Assembly (NCBI RefSeq): GCF_001466665.1
Contig: NZ_KQ758903.1
Span: forward strand, 1 to 64,000
From: Dehalogenimonas alkenigignens
GTDB taxonomy: Bacteria > Chloroflexota > Dehalococcoidia > Dehalococcoidales > Dehalococcoidaceae
DNA length: 64,000 bases
Direction: 5' to 3'
In this document: piece by piece, positions 8,031-16,781 of the stretch
How the letters are laid out: each line of letters opens with the position of its first letter
Numbering within the stretch: the stretch's first letter is position 1
The notes under the pieces: generated by a model
What the model saw: the letters and a program-made list of their open reading frames with translations, nothing else
Databases searched by the model: none
Told to the model about the DNA's origin: nothing
Made by a program: the position numbers and the translations under genes

Positions 8031-9181
8031 CGCGAATAAACCTCTGATTCAGCCCGCACTTTTTGGACAATTTCGGAAAGCGTCTGCACTGCCCTTTTGA
8101 TATCCTCGTCCGTAGTGTGTTTGCCCAGCGATAATCTTATGGAACAGTTGGCCAAATCACGGTCGAGCCCGGTTGCCAGGAGCACATATGGGGCTTCGTG
8201 TGTCGCCGAGCTGCAGGCCGATCCTGTGGACACGCAGATGCCTCGCTTGGCTAGTTCCCCCGAGAGATACTCTCCCTCCATGCCCTCAATGCTGACATTC
8301 ACATTTCCGGGCAGACGCTTATCGGGATGGCCGTTAAGGCGCGAGCCGGGAACAGAAGTCATGATCCCGGCTATAAGATCCCGGCTCATCTTTCTAAGGC
8401 AAAATTCCTCTCCGGCTGATTCATACCTGGCGATCTCGGCAGCGGCGCCCATGCCTACGATCGCCGGGACATTTTCGGTACCCGATCGGAGCCCTTCCTC
8501 CTGACCACCTCCGAAAATAATCGGCGACAGCGCCACGCTTCCCCGGGCATACAGGGCGCCAACGCCCTTCGGGCCGTAAAACTTATGGGCGGACAGCGAC
8601 ATCAGGTCGATATCACTTCTCTCGACATCGATAGGAAGATGCCCTACTGCCTGGACGGCATCGGTGTGAAACAGGACCCCAAGTTTCTGACAGATGGCGC
8701 CAATCTCAGCTACCGGCTCGATCGTGCCGATGACGTTGTTGGCAGTCATGATACTGACAAGGATGGTGTCTGGCCTGATCGCATCCCTGACGTTTTCGGG
8801 AGCCACTATTCCGAAAGGATCGACCTCAAGATAGGTCACTTCAAATCCGTTTCGCTCAAGATTCCGGCAGGCTTCTAGCACAGCATGGTGCTCGATTTGT
8901 GAAGTGATGACATGCCGCCCCTTAGATACGTTGGCTCCCGCCACACCCAAAATGGCCAGATTATCTGCCTCAGTGCCGCCGCTGGTGAAAATAACTTCGT
9001 TTGGTTGGCAGTTAATGAGCTGGGCAACTTGTTCCCGCGCCCTCTCGACCGCTTCCCTGGCCCGGCGGCCCAAGGGATGAATCGAAGACGGATTGCCGTA
9101 ATCATAGTAAAAATACGGTAGCATCGCTGCCACCGCCTCAGGATCGACAGCCGTTCCGGCGGCATGATCAAGATAGATCAC
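8024..9181 (-). CDS. Cysteine desulfurase (NifS/IscS type)
   Basis: A PLP enzyme of 385 residues that takes sulfur from cysteine for Fe-S clusters and other sulfur transfer. The PLP lysine is in SLSAHKFYGPKG, the substrate-binding part in GGTEADNLAI, and the catalytic Cys in STGSACSSATHE, on the long loop typical of the NifS/IscS class. It starts with GTG at 9181. There are no iscU or regulator neighbours; it sits inside the corrinoid cluster, where the radical-SAM proteins and the dehalogenases all need Fe-S clusters. Confidence 0.9.
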   Translation of the reverse strand: MIYLDHAAGTAVDPEAVAAMLPYFYYDYGNPSSIHPLGRRAREAVERAREQVAQLINCQPNEVIFTSGGTEADNLAILGVAGANVSKGRHVITSQIEHHAVLEACRNLERNGFEVTYLEVDPFGIVAPENVRDAIRPDTILVSIMTANNVIGTIEPVAEIGAICQKLGVLFHTDAVQAVGHLPIDVERSDIDLMSLSAHKFYGPKGVGALYARGSVALSPIIFGGGQEEGLRSGTENVPAIVGMGAAAEIARYESAGEEFCLRKMSRDLIAGIMTSVPGSRLNGHPDKRLPGNVNVSIEGMEGEYLSGELAKRGICVSTGSACSSATHEAPYVLLATGLDRDLANCSIRLSLGKHTTDEDIKRAVQTLSEIVQKVRAESEVYSRW

Positions 9182-9229
9182 GTCGTCTAAGTGCCTATCG
9201 GGATTATTTAATCGGATATCGTTTTCCTT

Positions 9230-9481
9230 TTAACAGGCACGAGGCCGGGCCTGAGATTTTTTAACGTTATAGGCAACGACCGCCGCGTCGATGTCCTTAC
9301 CAAGGCCTTCCACTTCTTTCAACTGATCCTGGGACAGTTTGGCGTATTCTTCATTCATCGCCGAGAAAGCGATGAGCTGTACCCCAAGTTTGCGTTCGAG
9401 CGCCCGGACTTTATCCAGCGCAGCATCATCAAGGGGTTTGACCGGGATCTTTACGAAGCAATGGGCTAATTCTTTGGCCAT
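9230..9481 (-). CDS. Small conserved-looking protein of the corrinoid cluster
   Basis: About 83 residues. I place the start at the ATG at 9481, preceded by a GGAGG site, rather than the TTG two codons earlier. The protein is predicted mostly helical, with a hydrophilic central part, and ends in ARPRAC with a terminal Cys. No family is recognised. It lies between cbiB and nifS with short gaps on both sides, so it belongs to the operon. Confidence 0.6.
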   Translation of the reverse strand: MAKELAHCFVKIPVKPLDDAALDKVRALERKLGVQLIAFSAMNEEYAKLSQDQLKEVEGLGKDIDAAVVAYNVKKSQARPRAC

Positions 9482-9498
9482 TTCCAACCTCCAAGCGC

Positions 9499-10449
9499 TT
9501 AAAATACGTAAAATGCCAGCCAGAGGACACTTGCACTGAGTGCGATATCGGTGGCGGCCATGAACCAGAAGAGATGCACCGCATGACCGATTACACCTGG
9601 GGCCAGGGGCAGATCGGCATCTCCCAGGGCGTAGTGGGCGTTTCGATCGAGTCTGACCTCAAGGGCACCGGCAGCAGCCGCCATCGGCCAACCCCCGTTC
9701 GGGCTTTCGGTTTTAGCGTGGTCCCGCATCGTAATGTGCCAGGCCTTTTTCGAGTTCAGACCGGTAAGCCAGGCTGCGGTGATAAAGAAGAATGCAGTCA
9801 GCCTGGCCGGGATAAAGTTAACGACGTCATCGAAAATGGCGGCGAATTTTCCAAGGTATTCGTACTGCCCCCGGTGGCCCAGCATGCCGTCAAGGGTATT
9901 GGCTACCCGGTAGGCCACGGCGCCGGGCACTCCAAGGATGAGAAAATAGAATAAGGGAGCAACCAAAAAATCCGATGCATTCTCGGCCAGGGATCTGACG
10001 GTCGAAGACACGATTGGTGGGACTGTTTCATCAAGCGATCCTCGTTCAACCGTGGTAAGCAGATAGCGGATCTTCTTGTCGGCGTTCTCAATCTGTAAGT
10101 CGCTACCCTTGAGATATTTTTCCACTAACAGCGACATCTGGCCATTGAATTTAAGGCAGAATGTCGGCTTCAGGATGATTACCCCGATTAGGAGATAAAG
10201 GACGATATTTAAACCTTTCAACAAGCTCAAGAGCCAATAGGTGATGCCACCAAAAAAGGCGATCAGGATAAGGGAAGCAAACATGCCAAAAACGAATTGC
10301 AGGGTGTGGTTCTTGATCCCAAGCCCGATCTTTTCTACGACAGAGATCGCTCGCCCGATCCAGACGGTGAGGTGGACGGCTGCCGGGGGTTCGGCAATCA
10401 CCAAGTCTAACAGCACCGCACCTAAGAGAATCCAGATGTCGTAACTCAC
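9499..10449 (-). CDS. cbiB: Adenosylcobinamide-phosphate synthase CbiB/CobD
   Basis: An integral membrane enzyme of 316 residues that joins aminopropanol phosphate, or a similar linker, to adenosylcobyric acid. The start region DLVIAEPPAAVHLTVWIGR matches the DxxxxxPxxxHPVxxxG signature of the family with changes. Further family stretches are VERGSLDE, SLAENASDFLVAPLFYF and AYRVANTLDGMLGHR, plus SPNGGWPMAAAAGAL near the end. Several membrane segments are visible. It restores the linker on the product of CbiZ, so both halves of a remodelling route are in the same operon. Confidence 0.88.
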   Translation of the reverse strand: MSYDIWILLGAVLLDLVIAEPPAAVHLTVWIGRAISVVEKIGLGIKNHTLQFVFGMFASLILIAFFGGITYWLLSLLKGLNIVLYLLIGVIILKPTFCLKFNGQMSLLVEKYLKGSDLQIENADKKIRYLLTTVERGSLDETVPPIVSSTVRSLAENASDFLVAPLFYFLILGVPGAVAYRVANTLDGMLGHRGQYEYLGKFAAIFDDVVNFIPARLTAFFFITAAWLTGLNSKKAWHITMRDHAKTESPNGGWPMAAAAGALEVRLDRNAHYALGDADLPLAPGVIGHAVHLFWFMAATDIALSASVLWLAFYVF

Positions 10450-10474
10450 GGATATATCCCTGCTTCAGCTGCCT

Positions 10475-11011
10475 TCAGAAATCTATGCCTTTCCTGGCAA
10501 AAATACCTTTGTCGTATGGATGCTTGATTTTGTGAAAAACACACACCTGGTCAGCGCGTTCTAGAATCCTTTTATCGGCAGTTTTACCGGTAAGAATCAT
10601 TGACATCCCGTTTGGCTTGGAAACCATCAGTTTCACAATGTCGTCGGCTAAAATCAGACCGTAATACTGGGCATTGATAATCTCGTCGAGAATCACCAGG
10701 TCAAAACGGCCTGACTTTAAAATAGCTCCGGAGTATTCTAAAGCCTGCCGGGCTAGCACCTTGTCCTGGGTCTCGGCATCAGCACCGCTTAAAAAGCCGC
10801 TGCGGCCGAAAACGGCGTATTCGACCCCCAGGTTTTCCAGGGATCTGTATTCCGCACCTTTCCGTTTGCCTTTCATGAAGAAAACGACGCCTACTCTTTG
10901 CCCCAGAGCCTTGGCTCTAAGCACCTCGCCCATCGCTGCCGAGGTCTTGCCGCGCCCGTCCCCATGAAACACGTGTATTTTGCCAACCGTAGTCATTGGA
11001 TTCGGCATCAA
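10475..11011 (-). CDS. cobO: Corrinoid adenosyltransferase CobO/BtuR
   Basis: A 178-residue CobO family protein that transfers the adenosyl group from ATP to cob(I)alamin or cobinamide. The P-loop GDGRGKTSAAMGEVLRA is intact, and LVILDEI forms the Walker B region. It is missing in CobT/CobS company but lies next to class II ribonucleotide reductase, which needs adenosylcobalamin, and its start overlaps the end of that gene by 4 bases. The second CobO-like gene at 5168 has lost its P-loop, so this is the working copy. Confidence 0.9.
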   Translation of the reverse strand: MMPNPMTTVGKIHVFHGDGRGKTSAAMGEVLRAKALGQRVGVVFFMKGKRKGAEYRSLENLGVEYAVFGRSGFLSGADAETQDKVLARQALEYSGAILKSGRFDLVILDEIINAQYYGLILADDIVKLMVSKPNGMSMILTGKTADKRILERADQVCVFHKIKHPYDKGIFARKGIDF

Positions 11012-12771
11012 ACCGCCTCAACCATACCATTGCTTTGGAAATATCTCTGGGCTACCTCGACGCACTCCGGCCCGGTGCACAATACCTGAGCATCGCGGCT
11101 GGTGTCGCGGTAGGCAGTGACTCCTTTTAAACCTAAATCATAGGCTTTCAAAAACATGGACTTGATGTCTTCCACGGTAGCACTTTTTGGAAAATTAACC
11201 GTCTGAGAAATGGCATTGTCGATGTGTCTCTGGAAAACTGCCTGCATCCGAATGCACCACTCTGGATCAATGTCCCGGGCAGTAACGAAAAGCTGGCGGA
11301 AAGGCTCGGGGATTCTTTGGCAGTTGACTGGGCTCACCCCGGACAGGAGTTCCTCAACGAGTTTGGAGTTGAAGAACCCAAATTTTTTGGCGATTTGTTC
11401 AAAGGCTTGGTTAATATCCAATAGACGCTCACCGTCGAGAATATTGCGTACCATGACCATGGCGTATATTGGATGAATGCCGCAAGAAGTATTGGCCAGG
11501 ATGCTGGTCGTACCGGTATTGGTGAAGGTCAGGCAGGAGGCATGGCGCATCGGGTGACCATCCTGACGATCAAAAACGCTCCCAGTGAATGCCGGAAAAG
11601 TCCCCCGTTCCCTAGCCAGGTTCTCGCTGGCTTCGTAGGTTTTTGTGCGGACAAACCACATTAGTTCATCGGCTATTTCCAGCGCTTGGTCAGAATCGTA
11701 ACGGATGCCAAGTTTGATCAGGAGTTCTGCAAAACCCATGAGCCCTAAGCCGATTTTCCGAGTGGCTCTCGATGCCTTTTCGACGTCGCCAAGCGGATAA
11801 AGATTAACATCGAGAACGTTGTCCAAAAACCTCACCGCTTTCGGAATAACATCTCCCAGCCGCAGGTAATCGATCGAAGGTTTCTCACTATCCTCTGAAA
11901 CCATGAGCGACAGGTTTATCGTTCCCAGGGTAGCGGATTCGAAAGGCACCAGGAGCTGGCCACCGCAGGGATCCGTCGTCTCGAAATTACCCAACTGGGG
12001 GGTGGGGTTGCTGTCATTTATCCGATCGATGAACATGATCCCCGGGTCTCCGGTCTCCCAGGCGCCTTCTGCAATGCTGTCCATAATTACCCTGGCAGGG
12101 ATTTCTCCAGTTACCACACCGTTACGGGGATTAATCAGTTGACAATATTTTCCATGCCTGACCCGATCAACAAAGTCATCAGTGATCTCGATATTCGTGG
12201 CAAAATTGGCTGAGGCCGACCCATCTCGCTTAGCCTGAATGAACTTGAGGATATCTGGGTGGTTGACCGGTAGGCTTGCGGAGTTACAGCCACAGCGCAC
12301 CCCCGCCTGTCGTATGTAATTGGTCGCTTCGGAAAACACCTTGATCAGTTTGACCGGCCCTCCGGCAGAGCTCAGATTTCCGGACACCAGGTCACCTTCC
12401 GGCCTGATGTGCCCGAAGGAAAACCCGGTACCACCGCCGAATTTATGGATGGTCATCGCTTTAACCAAGGCACAACTTATACCTTCAATCGAATCCTCAA
12501 CAGGCAGCACGAAACACGACGATAACAGCCCCCTTTCGCGACCGGCGTTTAAAAGGGTCGGCGAATTGGGCAGGAATTCAAGTCCGGTCATCATCCGATA
12601 GAACTCATCCGCCCATGCCGTTTCGTCTGTCTTATAACGCCTTTCTACCGAAGCGATGACGTTGGCTACCCGGCGGAACATGTCCTCGGGCGTCTCGATA
12701 ATGTTTCCACCCTCATCCTTTTTAAGATAGCGCTTGTTTAAAATAATGCGGGCGTTTTGGCTAAGTTCCAT
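11008..12771 (-). CDS. nrdJ: Adenosylcobalamin-dependent (class II) ribonucleoside-diphosphate reductase
   Basis: A 587-residue class II reductase that makes deoxynucleotides with a radical generated from adenosylcobalamin. Family motifs include LPNSPTLLNAGRERG, SSCFVLPVEDSIEGI, GGGTGFSFG and TNTGTTSILANTSCG, and the active-site region NPCGEQ-like appears as TDPCGGQLL. The C-terminal tail has only LCTGPEC rather than the usual longer Cys-rich module, so re-reduction may differ. It is co-translated with cobO. Placing the largest consumer of AdoCbl within the salvage operon links DNA synthesis to corrinoid supply. Confidence 0.88.
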   Translation of the reverse strand: MELSQNARIILNKRYLKKDEGGNIIETPEDMFRRVANVIASVERRYKTDETAWADEFYRMMTGLEFLPNSPTLLNAGRERGLLSSCFVLPVEDSIEGISCALVKAMTIHKFGGGTGFSFGHIRPEGDLVSGNLSSAGGPVKLIKVFSEATNYIRQAGVRCGCNSASLPVNHPDILKFIQAKRDGSASANFATNIEITDDFVDRVRHGKYCQLINPRNGVVTGEIPARVIMDSIAEGAWETGDPGIMFIDRINDSNPTPQLGNFETTDPCGGQLLVPFESATLGTINLSLMVSEDSEKPSIDYLRLGDVIPKAVRFLDNVLDVNLYPLGDVEKASRATRKIGLGLMGFAELLIKLGIRYDSDQALEIADELMWFVRTKTYEASENLARERGTFPAFTGSVFDRQDGHPMRHASCLTFTNTGTTSILANTSCGIHPIYAMVMVRNILDGERLLDINQAFEQIAKKFGFFNSKLVEELLSGVSPVNCQRIPEPFRQLFVTARDIDPEWCIRMQAVFQRHIDNAISQTVNFPKSATVEDIKSMFLKAYDLGLKGVTAYRDTSRDAQVLCTGPECVEVAQRYFQSNGMVEAV

Positions 12772-12774
12772 CTT

Positions 12775-13515
12775 TTACGACACCACCACTGGTTTCCATT
12801 GGCCGCTTTTCTCTTCTGAGGTGACCGTTGTCACGTTGTTGAGATAAAGTTTTGCCATTCTGGCGGCGTTTTCAACCTGCTCGCGGGTCGCCGAATGCCA
12901 CGGCGCCTTGGGTACGGCGAAATAAGATGTCACGCGGAAGAGAATGTTCTTATCGATCCCGGCAATAAATTTTGCCAGTTGCTTTATATCAGGCTCTTCC
13001 ACGATACCCGGAATGTACGCTATCTCGGCCTGTAACTTCTTACCGTTGTCAAAAATGTGTTTGAAATTGGTCATGATCGTTTCGTTCGTTTGCCCGGTAT
13101 ATCTTTTGTGGGCTGCTTTGAAGTAAGTTTTGAAGCTGAATACTACCTCATCGATATCTTTCAGGTCGCCCACCTTAAGCCCGTTGGTTAGAAGAATCTG
13201 TTGACTATGGTCTCTCTCATGGAGGGATGCCGCCAAGGCCGGCAGTTCGGGATCCATGATAGCCTCTTGCCCCATAAAAATAGTGTATTTCGGATCGAGG
13301 CCTTGGGTTTTATGCAGGACCTCTGCCAGAGTAAAAAAGTGGGTTGGCGGCTCGGCTGGGGCGGCATGAGACAACTGTTCAACCGCATTCTCATTCAGTC
13401 CCAAGTCATGAATCTCAAAATTCTTGTAGCAGCCAAGGCAATGGAGATTGCAGCCCCAAAAATGGAGGTCTAAAATCCGAAAAGATGGTTCATAGGTGAT
13501 GTGGTAGACATTCAT
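12775..13515 (-). CDS. Short radical-SAM protein, paralogue 1
   Basis: A 246-residue radical-SAM protein. The 4Fe-4S motif is GCNLHCLGC (CX3CX2C) at residues about 20-30. The usual GGEP SAM-binding motif is replaced by FMGQEAIMDP. The start VYHITYEP is shared by all three paralogues in this cluster (12775, 14306, 16039). There is no extra Cys-rich auxiliary-cluster domain. It resembles activase-type radical-SAM proteins in size. Gaps of 3 and 5 bases to neighbours place it between nrdJ and the second cbiZ. The reaction is unknown; context suggests corrinoid modification or activation of a partner enzyme. Confidence 0.8.
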   Translation of the reverse strand: MNVYHITYEPSFRILDLHFWGCNLHCLGCYKNFEIHDLGLNENAVEQLSHAAPAEPPTHFFTLAEVLHKTQGLDPKYTIFMGQEAIMDPELPALAASLHERDHSQQILLTNGLKVGDLKDIDEVVFSFKTYFKAAHKRYTGQTNETIMTNFKHIFDNGKKLQAEIAYIPGIVEEPDIKQLAKFIAGIDKNILFRVTSYFAVPKAPWHSATREQVENAARMAKLYLNNVTTVTSEEKSGQWKPVVVS

Positions 13516-13520
13516 AACGC

Positions 13521-14309
13521 TTAACAGGTTTCTTTGGAATTTCGGATGCTTGTCGCTATTGCCTCCTGGGTCGAACGGATTACAGAAAGCGCCATCATCT
13601 CACCCATAATCGTATGGCCCTGGACGTACTGGCACTTTTCTCCAAAACCTGAAGCCACAATCACCTGGTCGGTGCCAGTCCCGGTAGCCAGCCACTCCGG
13701 GTGCTTGGAACTCCTGATGTCGAGTTCCTGGAGAGCCACATTTTTGGCTTCGGTAACGGTGATGACCGACGACACCAAAGCCCCAGGGTCTAACGTCCCA
13801 TTGGTCACCATGACGTGGCAGATCGTGCCAAAGGGAATGAACTGTCCTTTCCTCTCCATGCCCACTGATTTATCGCGGCCAATCCGGACAGCGTTGTGGC
13901 GTACACCCGCGGTGGTGAAACAGGCGACCCACAACTCCTCGTAGCGCTCTACCGCCCACGCTAAATTCCCCATCGGCACACCGGTGGAGAGGAAGGCAGT
14001 GTCCCTGATGTCCACCCTGTGTTCTGTGAGGATGTCTTTCAGCAGTTGCTCATAGTAGTAGAAATGATCTTTACTCTGATCATGCATGTATAGTCCGAGT
14101 TCGTCGGGGATGTGGCAGTTAAAAAGTATTTTCGCTTTGACTAACCCATGACGACTGCTGATGACATTTCTAGCCTCGTCAAATTTTATGGCAAAGACAT
14201 TGTTGGGTACGCCAAGCGCCGTATAATAAATGGTCTCGGCAGAAAGACCTTCGAGTTCGGTTACAGGGCGTCTTTCGATCGCTGAAACTGGCATAAATAC
14301 CCCTTTCAA
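13521..14309 (-). CDS. cbiZ: Adenosylcobinamide amidohydrolase CbiZ (copy 2)
   Basis: The second CbiZ homologue, 262 residues, with TAGVRHNAVRIG, TVTEAKNVALQELD and ATGTGTDQVIVASG intact. It is clearly diverged from copy 1 at 7215, so this is not a recent duplication; the two may prefer different corrinoids. It is flanked on both sides by paralogous radical-SAM genes, overlapping the upstream one by 4 bases, which implies that CbiZ and these radical-SAM proteins work in the same process. Confidence 0.88.
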   Translation of the reverse strand: MKGVFMPVSAIERRPVTELEGLSAETIYYTALGVPNNVFAIKFDEARNVISSRHGLVKAKILFNCHIPDELGLYMHDQSKDHFYYYEQLLKDILTEHRVDIRDTAFLSTGVPMGNLAWAVERYEELWVACFTTAGVRHNAVRIGRDKSVGMERKGQFIPFGTICHVMVTNGTLDPGALVSSVITVTEAKNVALQELDIRSSKHPEWLATGTGTDQVIVASGFGEKCQYVQGHTIMGEMMALSVIRSTQEAIATSIRNSKETC

Positions 14310-15118
14310 TACAGCCGGATTACTTCATATAGCAGGTCGGCTTTGGTGAGTTCTCTTTTGGTCTGCTGAGTACTGTAGACATTGGCAAGGTGTTGTTTGG
14401 CGATGCCGACCGCTTCTTTCATCTCTGCCGGCTCAGGTGCCCGCCAGGGATTATCCCCGGATTCAAAATAAGCATCTATGCGGTATGGAATGCTTTTATC
14501 AACCGAACTAATGAACCTGGCAATCTTCTCAGTCTCATCAAACCCAATATACCCGGGGATAAAGACGCTCTCGGCTTTCAAAAGGACACTAGAATCATGG
14601 TACCGCTTGAAATTTTCAAGGACGAACGAGTTCGAAAGACCGGTATATTCTTGGTAGATTCGAGGCGTCACCGCCTTGAGACTGACTATCACCTCGTCAA
14701 TATTGGCCGTGTCCGCCTTGGCCACTCCGTTAGTATGAAGCACTACCCTTGCGTTCCGGCCCTTTAAATAGCGGCAGATCTCCGGTAGCGTCGGATCAAG
14801 CGATGCTTCCTGGCCTTCAAAGGCTACCTCGGCAAGTTCCACTTTTTCCAGGATGGTTATGAGTTCATCAAATGAAAGCGATCCCGCCGGAGTCTGCGGC
14901 GGCCTGAGCCGGGGATCCCGGAAGACCACGTCTAGGTTTTCCTCCAGTGCCATGCAGTTGATTTCTTTATGGCATAGACACCCTTTACATTTTAAGTTGC
15001 AGCCCCAGTGAAACAGATAAGCCTTTTTAATCGCCGGCGCGTAGGCGATGTGATAGACGTGCGTCAGGCTTCTTTTCAGGGCGCTTAAACTGGGTGTAAA
15101 TTCGGTCAGGGTAGCCAT
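14306..15118 (-). CDS. Short radical-SAM protein, paralogue 2
   Basis: A 270-residue radical-SAM protein related to those at 12775 and 16039. The cluster motif is GCNLKCKGCLCHKE, with an additional Cys just after the CX3CX2C triad as in the 16039 paralogue. The SAM-site motif is AFEGQEASLDP. An N-terminal extension of about 18 residues precedes the shared VYHIAYAP start. It is the first gene after the structured RNA-like element at 15187-15312 and so heads the downstream part of the cluster. Function unknown. Confidence 0.8.
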   Translation of the reverse strand: MATLTEFTPSLSALKRSLTHVYHIAYAPAIKKAYLFHWGCNLKCKGCLCHKEINCMALEENLDVVFRDPRLRPPQTPAGSLSFDELITILEKVELAEVAFEGQEASLDPTLPEICRYLKGRNARVVLHTNGVAKADTANIDEVIVSLKAVTPRIYQEYTGLSNSFVLENFKRYHDSSVLLKAESVFIPGYIGFDETEKIARFISSVDKSIPYRIDAYFESGDNPWRAPEPAEMKEAVGIAKQHLANVYSTQQTKRELTKADLLYEVIRLY

Positions 15119-15186
15119 GCGTTGTTCCTTATCGATAAAGATCTATGTTCTAAATCAGGTTTGTCCTAAGACTCATATTTAAAAAA

Positions 15187-15312
15187 TTCGGCAAGCCCGG
15201 CGGTGAACCCCGATTACACCCGAGGAGCCCACGGGAAGGGTTTCACAGCTTATTAAGCCAGACTGAGTCGCGCAGTCAGGCACCCCGGTTTCCCCCACCA
15301 CAAAGCTTGCCG
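15187..15312 (-). promoter_or_regulatory. Structured RNA-like element with 3' U-tract (possible riboswitch)
   Basis: Read on the minus strand, the element is closed by the 8-bp helix CGGCAAGC (15312-15305) with GCUUGCCG (15196-15189), followed by AA and six U. Inside are three helices: GCC-U-GACUG with CAGUC-U-GGC, a small GCUU/AAGC hairpin, and GUGAACCC-type pairing enclosing a CCCG/CGGG hairpin. It lies 69 bases before the radical-SAM gene at 14306 and directly after the stop of the CbiE-like gene. The shape fits a riboswitch or attenuator for the downstream genes. The core cobalamin-riboswitch motifs (GCAACUGU type, B12 box) are not found, so the ligand is open. Confidence 0.5.
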
Positions 15313-15320
15313 CGGAATCA

Positions 15321-16061
15321 TCAATTCTTTTCCTTCCTTACTACCATGCAGGATATCCAATGGAAATTGCCAGCGGCCACTTCTGATAGAGTAAGAGTGC
15401 GGACTTGTTCATCCGCACATCCCATGCATTCACCCACCACTGTTTCAGTGTTTTTCGAGATCCGATTCTTCAGAAGGAAAGATGCCGTCTGAGACAAGGT
15501 CTGTTCAATGTCACTTAAAACAATCAAATTGTAACCGTTGCGAAAAGACCGGATCATCCGCTGCCTTTTCCGCATCAGGTCATTTTGGTCTATATTGCCT
15601 TGGGGATCGGGAGCGTAAACCACCAGCAGCGAATCCTCGAGTGATATGCAAGCTGCCGCAGCGAGGAGTTGCAGGCTCGAGATGGCAGGAACTAGCTCGA
15701 TTTTGTAGCAAGGAAACAGTTTTTCGAAATCATGACTGGCAGGGTAGGTAGTGGGATCATCCTGGATTAATACCGCCACATCTTGATTACTTATTAGCCC
15801 CAGTTCCCAACTTTGGTATTGAACATTCTGATAAGTCGACGCATCCTGCTGCAAAACGACTTTTTGCTTCAAATTAAGTCCGAGTTCTCTAAGCGACCGC
15901 GGCCATCCGATGACGATTTGGCTTTCATCAAGCGATCTCTCTGATATCGGAGTAATGAACTCACCATTGCCCGGGCCTGTGCCGATTATCGACACCCCAA
16001 CTTTGTTGGGTTGAGACAGGTCCCAACAACCCGCCGCCTTAGACAACCCGTTCCACTTCAT
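15321..16061 (-). CDS. CbiE-like tetrapyrrole methylase, degenerate paralogue
   Basis: A 246-residue relative of the CbiE-like protein at 5640. IIGTGPGNGEFITP and VPAISSLQLLAAAA mark the fold, but the central GDP loop has become LIQDDPTTYP, so SAM binding or turnover may be altered. The first 19 residues precede the usual family start, and the gene overlaps the upstream radical-SAM gene by 23 bases. Two diverged CbiE-like genes without the rest of the corrin-ring pathway point to a special role rather than de novo synthesis. Confidence 0.68.
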   Translation of the reverse strand: MKWNGLSKAAGCWDLSQPNKVGVSIIGTGPGNGEFITPISERSLDESQIVIGWPRSLRELGLNLKQKVVLQQDASTYQNVQYQSWELGLISNQDVAVLIQDDPTTYPASHDFEKLFPCYKIELVPAISSLQLLAAAACISLEDSLLVVYAPDPQGNIDQNDLMRKRQRMIRSFRNGYNLIVLSDIEQTLSQTASFLLKNRISKNTETVVGECMGCADEQVRTLTLSEVAAGNFHWISCMVVRKEKN

Positions 16062-16779
16062 GCAGGATTTCCTTTTTCACACCCTGGCAGCCCGATACGT
16101 TGGTCAGGTAACGGCTTACTCGCTCAACAGCCTCTGCAACTTCTTCCGGTTTTGTTTTCCGCCACTTGTTTTCCCCTGCCGGAAAATAAGGCAAGACGTA
16201 GTAGGGGATATTCCGGTCGATTCCGGCGATAAATTGGGCGATACGCTCAATTTCGGCGATCTCCACTAGTCCAGGAATCAAAATCGAAGCCGCGGTTAGT
16301 CTAACCCCGGAACGGGCGTACCTAATGAAGTTATTCTTTACCGGCTCAGCTGATCTGCCGGTATACCACTGGTGAAGTTCCTCCGTGATGGCTTTGATAC
16401 CCACTTCAACCGAATCAGTGTCGTCCATTGATGGCATCTTGAAGCCGTTTGTGTAAAGGACGTTTTCTGAGTTGAACTGCTCATGGAAAGCTTTGGTGAT
16501 CGCCGCGTAATTCGGATCGAGAGTTGCTTCTTCGCCAGTGAGATATATTCGTCTGGGATTGAGTTCATCAAGTCGATCAAGCACTTGATCCAGGTCTAAC
16601 AGGCGCTCCGGCGCATTCGGAGCATTTGCAAAGTATTTTTGGTCATCATCTTTAAGGAGGTGATCGTAGATACCTTCCTTGCACAAACATCCCAAACAGG
16701 CCATGTTGCAGCCCCAGAAACGTAGTGAAACACTGTCGGTGGCTGGAGTATGAGTGATATGGTAGATATTGGTTTTCAA
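16039..16779 (-). CDS. Short radical-SAM protein, paralogue 3
   Basis: A 246-residue radical-SAM protein with cluster motif GCNMACLGCLCKEG and SAM-site motif YLTGEEATLDP. The start IYHITHTP is the paralogue signature. As in copy 2, an extra Cys follows the triad. It directly follows the DUF71 gene by 2 bases and overlaps the CbiE-like gene, so it is translated with both. Three paralogues in 4 kb, each next to a corrinoid gene, suggest related but distinct substrates. Confidence 0.8.
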   Translation of the reverse strand: MKTNIYHITHTPATDSVSLRFWGCNMACLGCLCKEGIYDHLLKDDDQKYFANAPNAPERLLDLDQVLDRLDELNPRRIYLTGEEATLDPNYAAITKAFHEQFNSENVLYTNGFKMPSMDDTDSVEVGIKAITEELHQWYTGRSAEPVKNNFIRYARSGVRLTAASILIPGLVEIAEIERIAQFIAGIDRNIPYYVLPYFPAGENKWRKTKPEEVAEAVERVSRYLTNVSGCQGVKKEILHEVERVV

Positions 16780-16781
16780 AT

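Noticed and set aside
15187-15312. Cobalamin riboswitch as firm call
   Set aside because: Position fits, but I could not find the GCAACUGU-type core, the P3 hairpin or the B12 box on either strand. FMN, SAM, TPP and c-di-AMP classes did not match either, so the class is left open.
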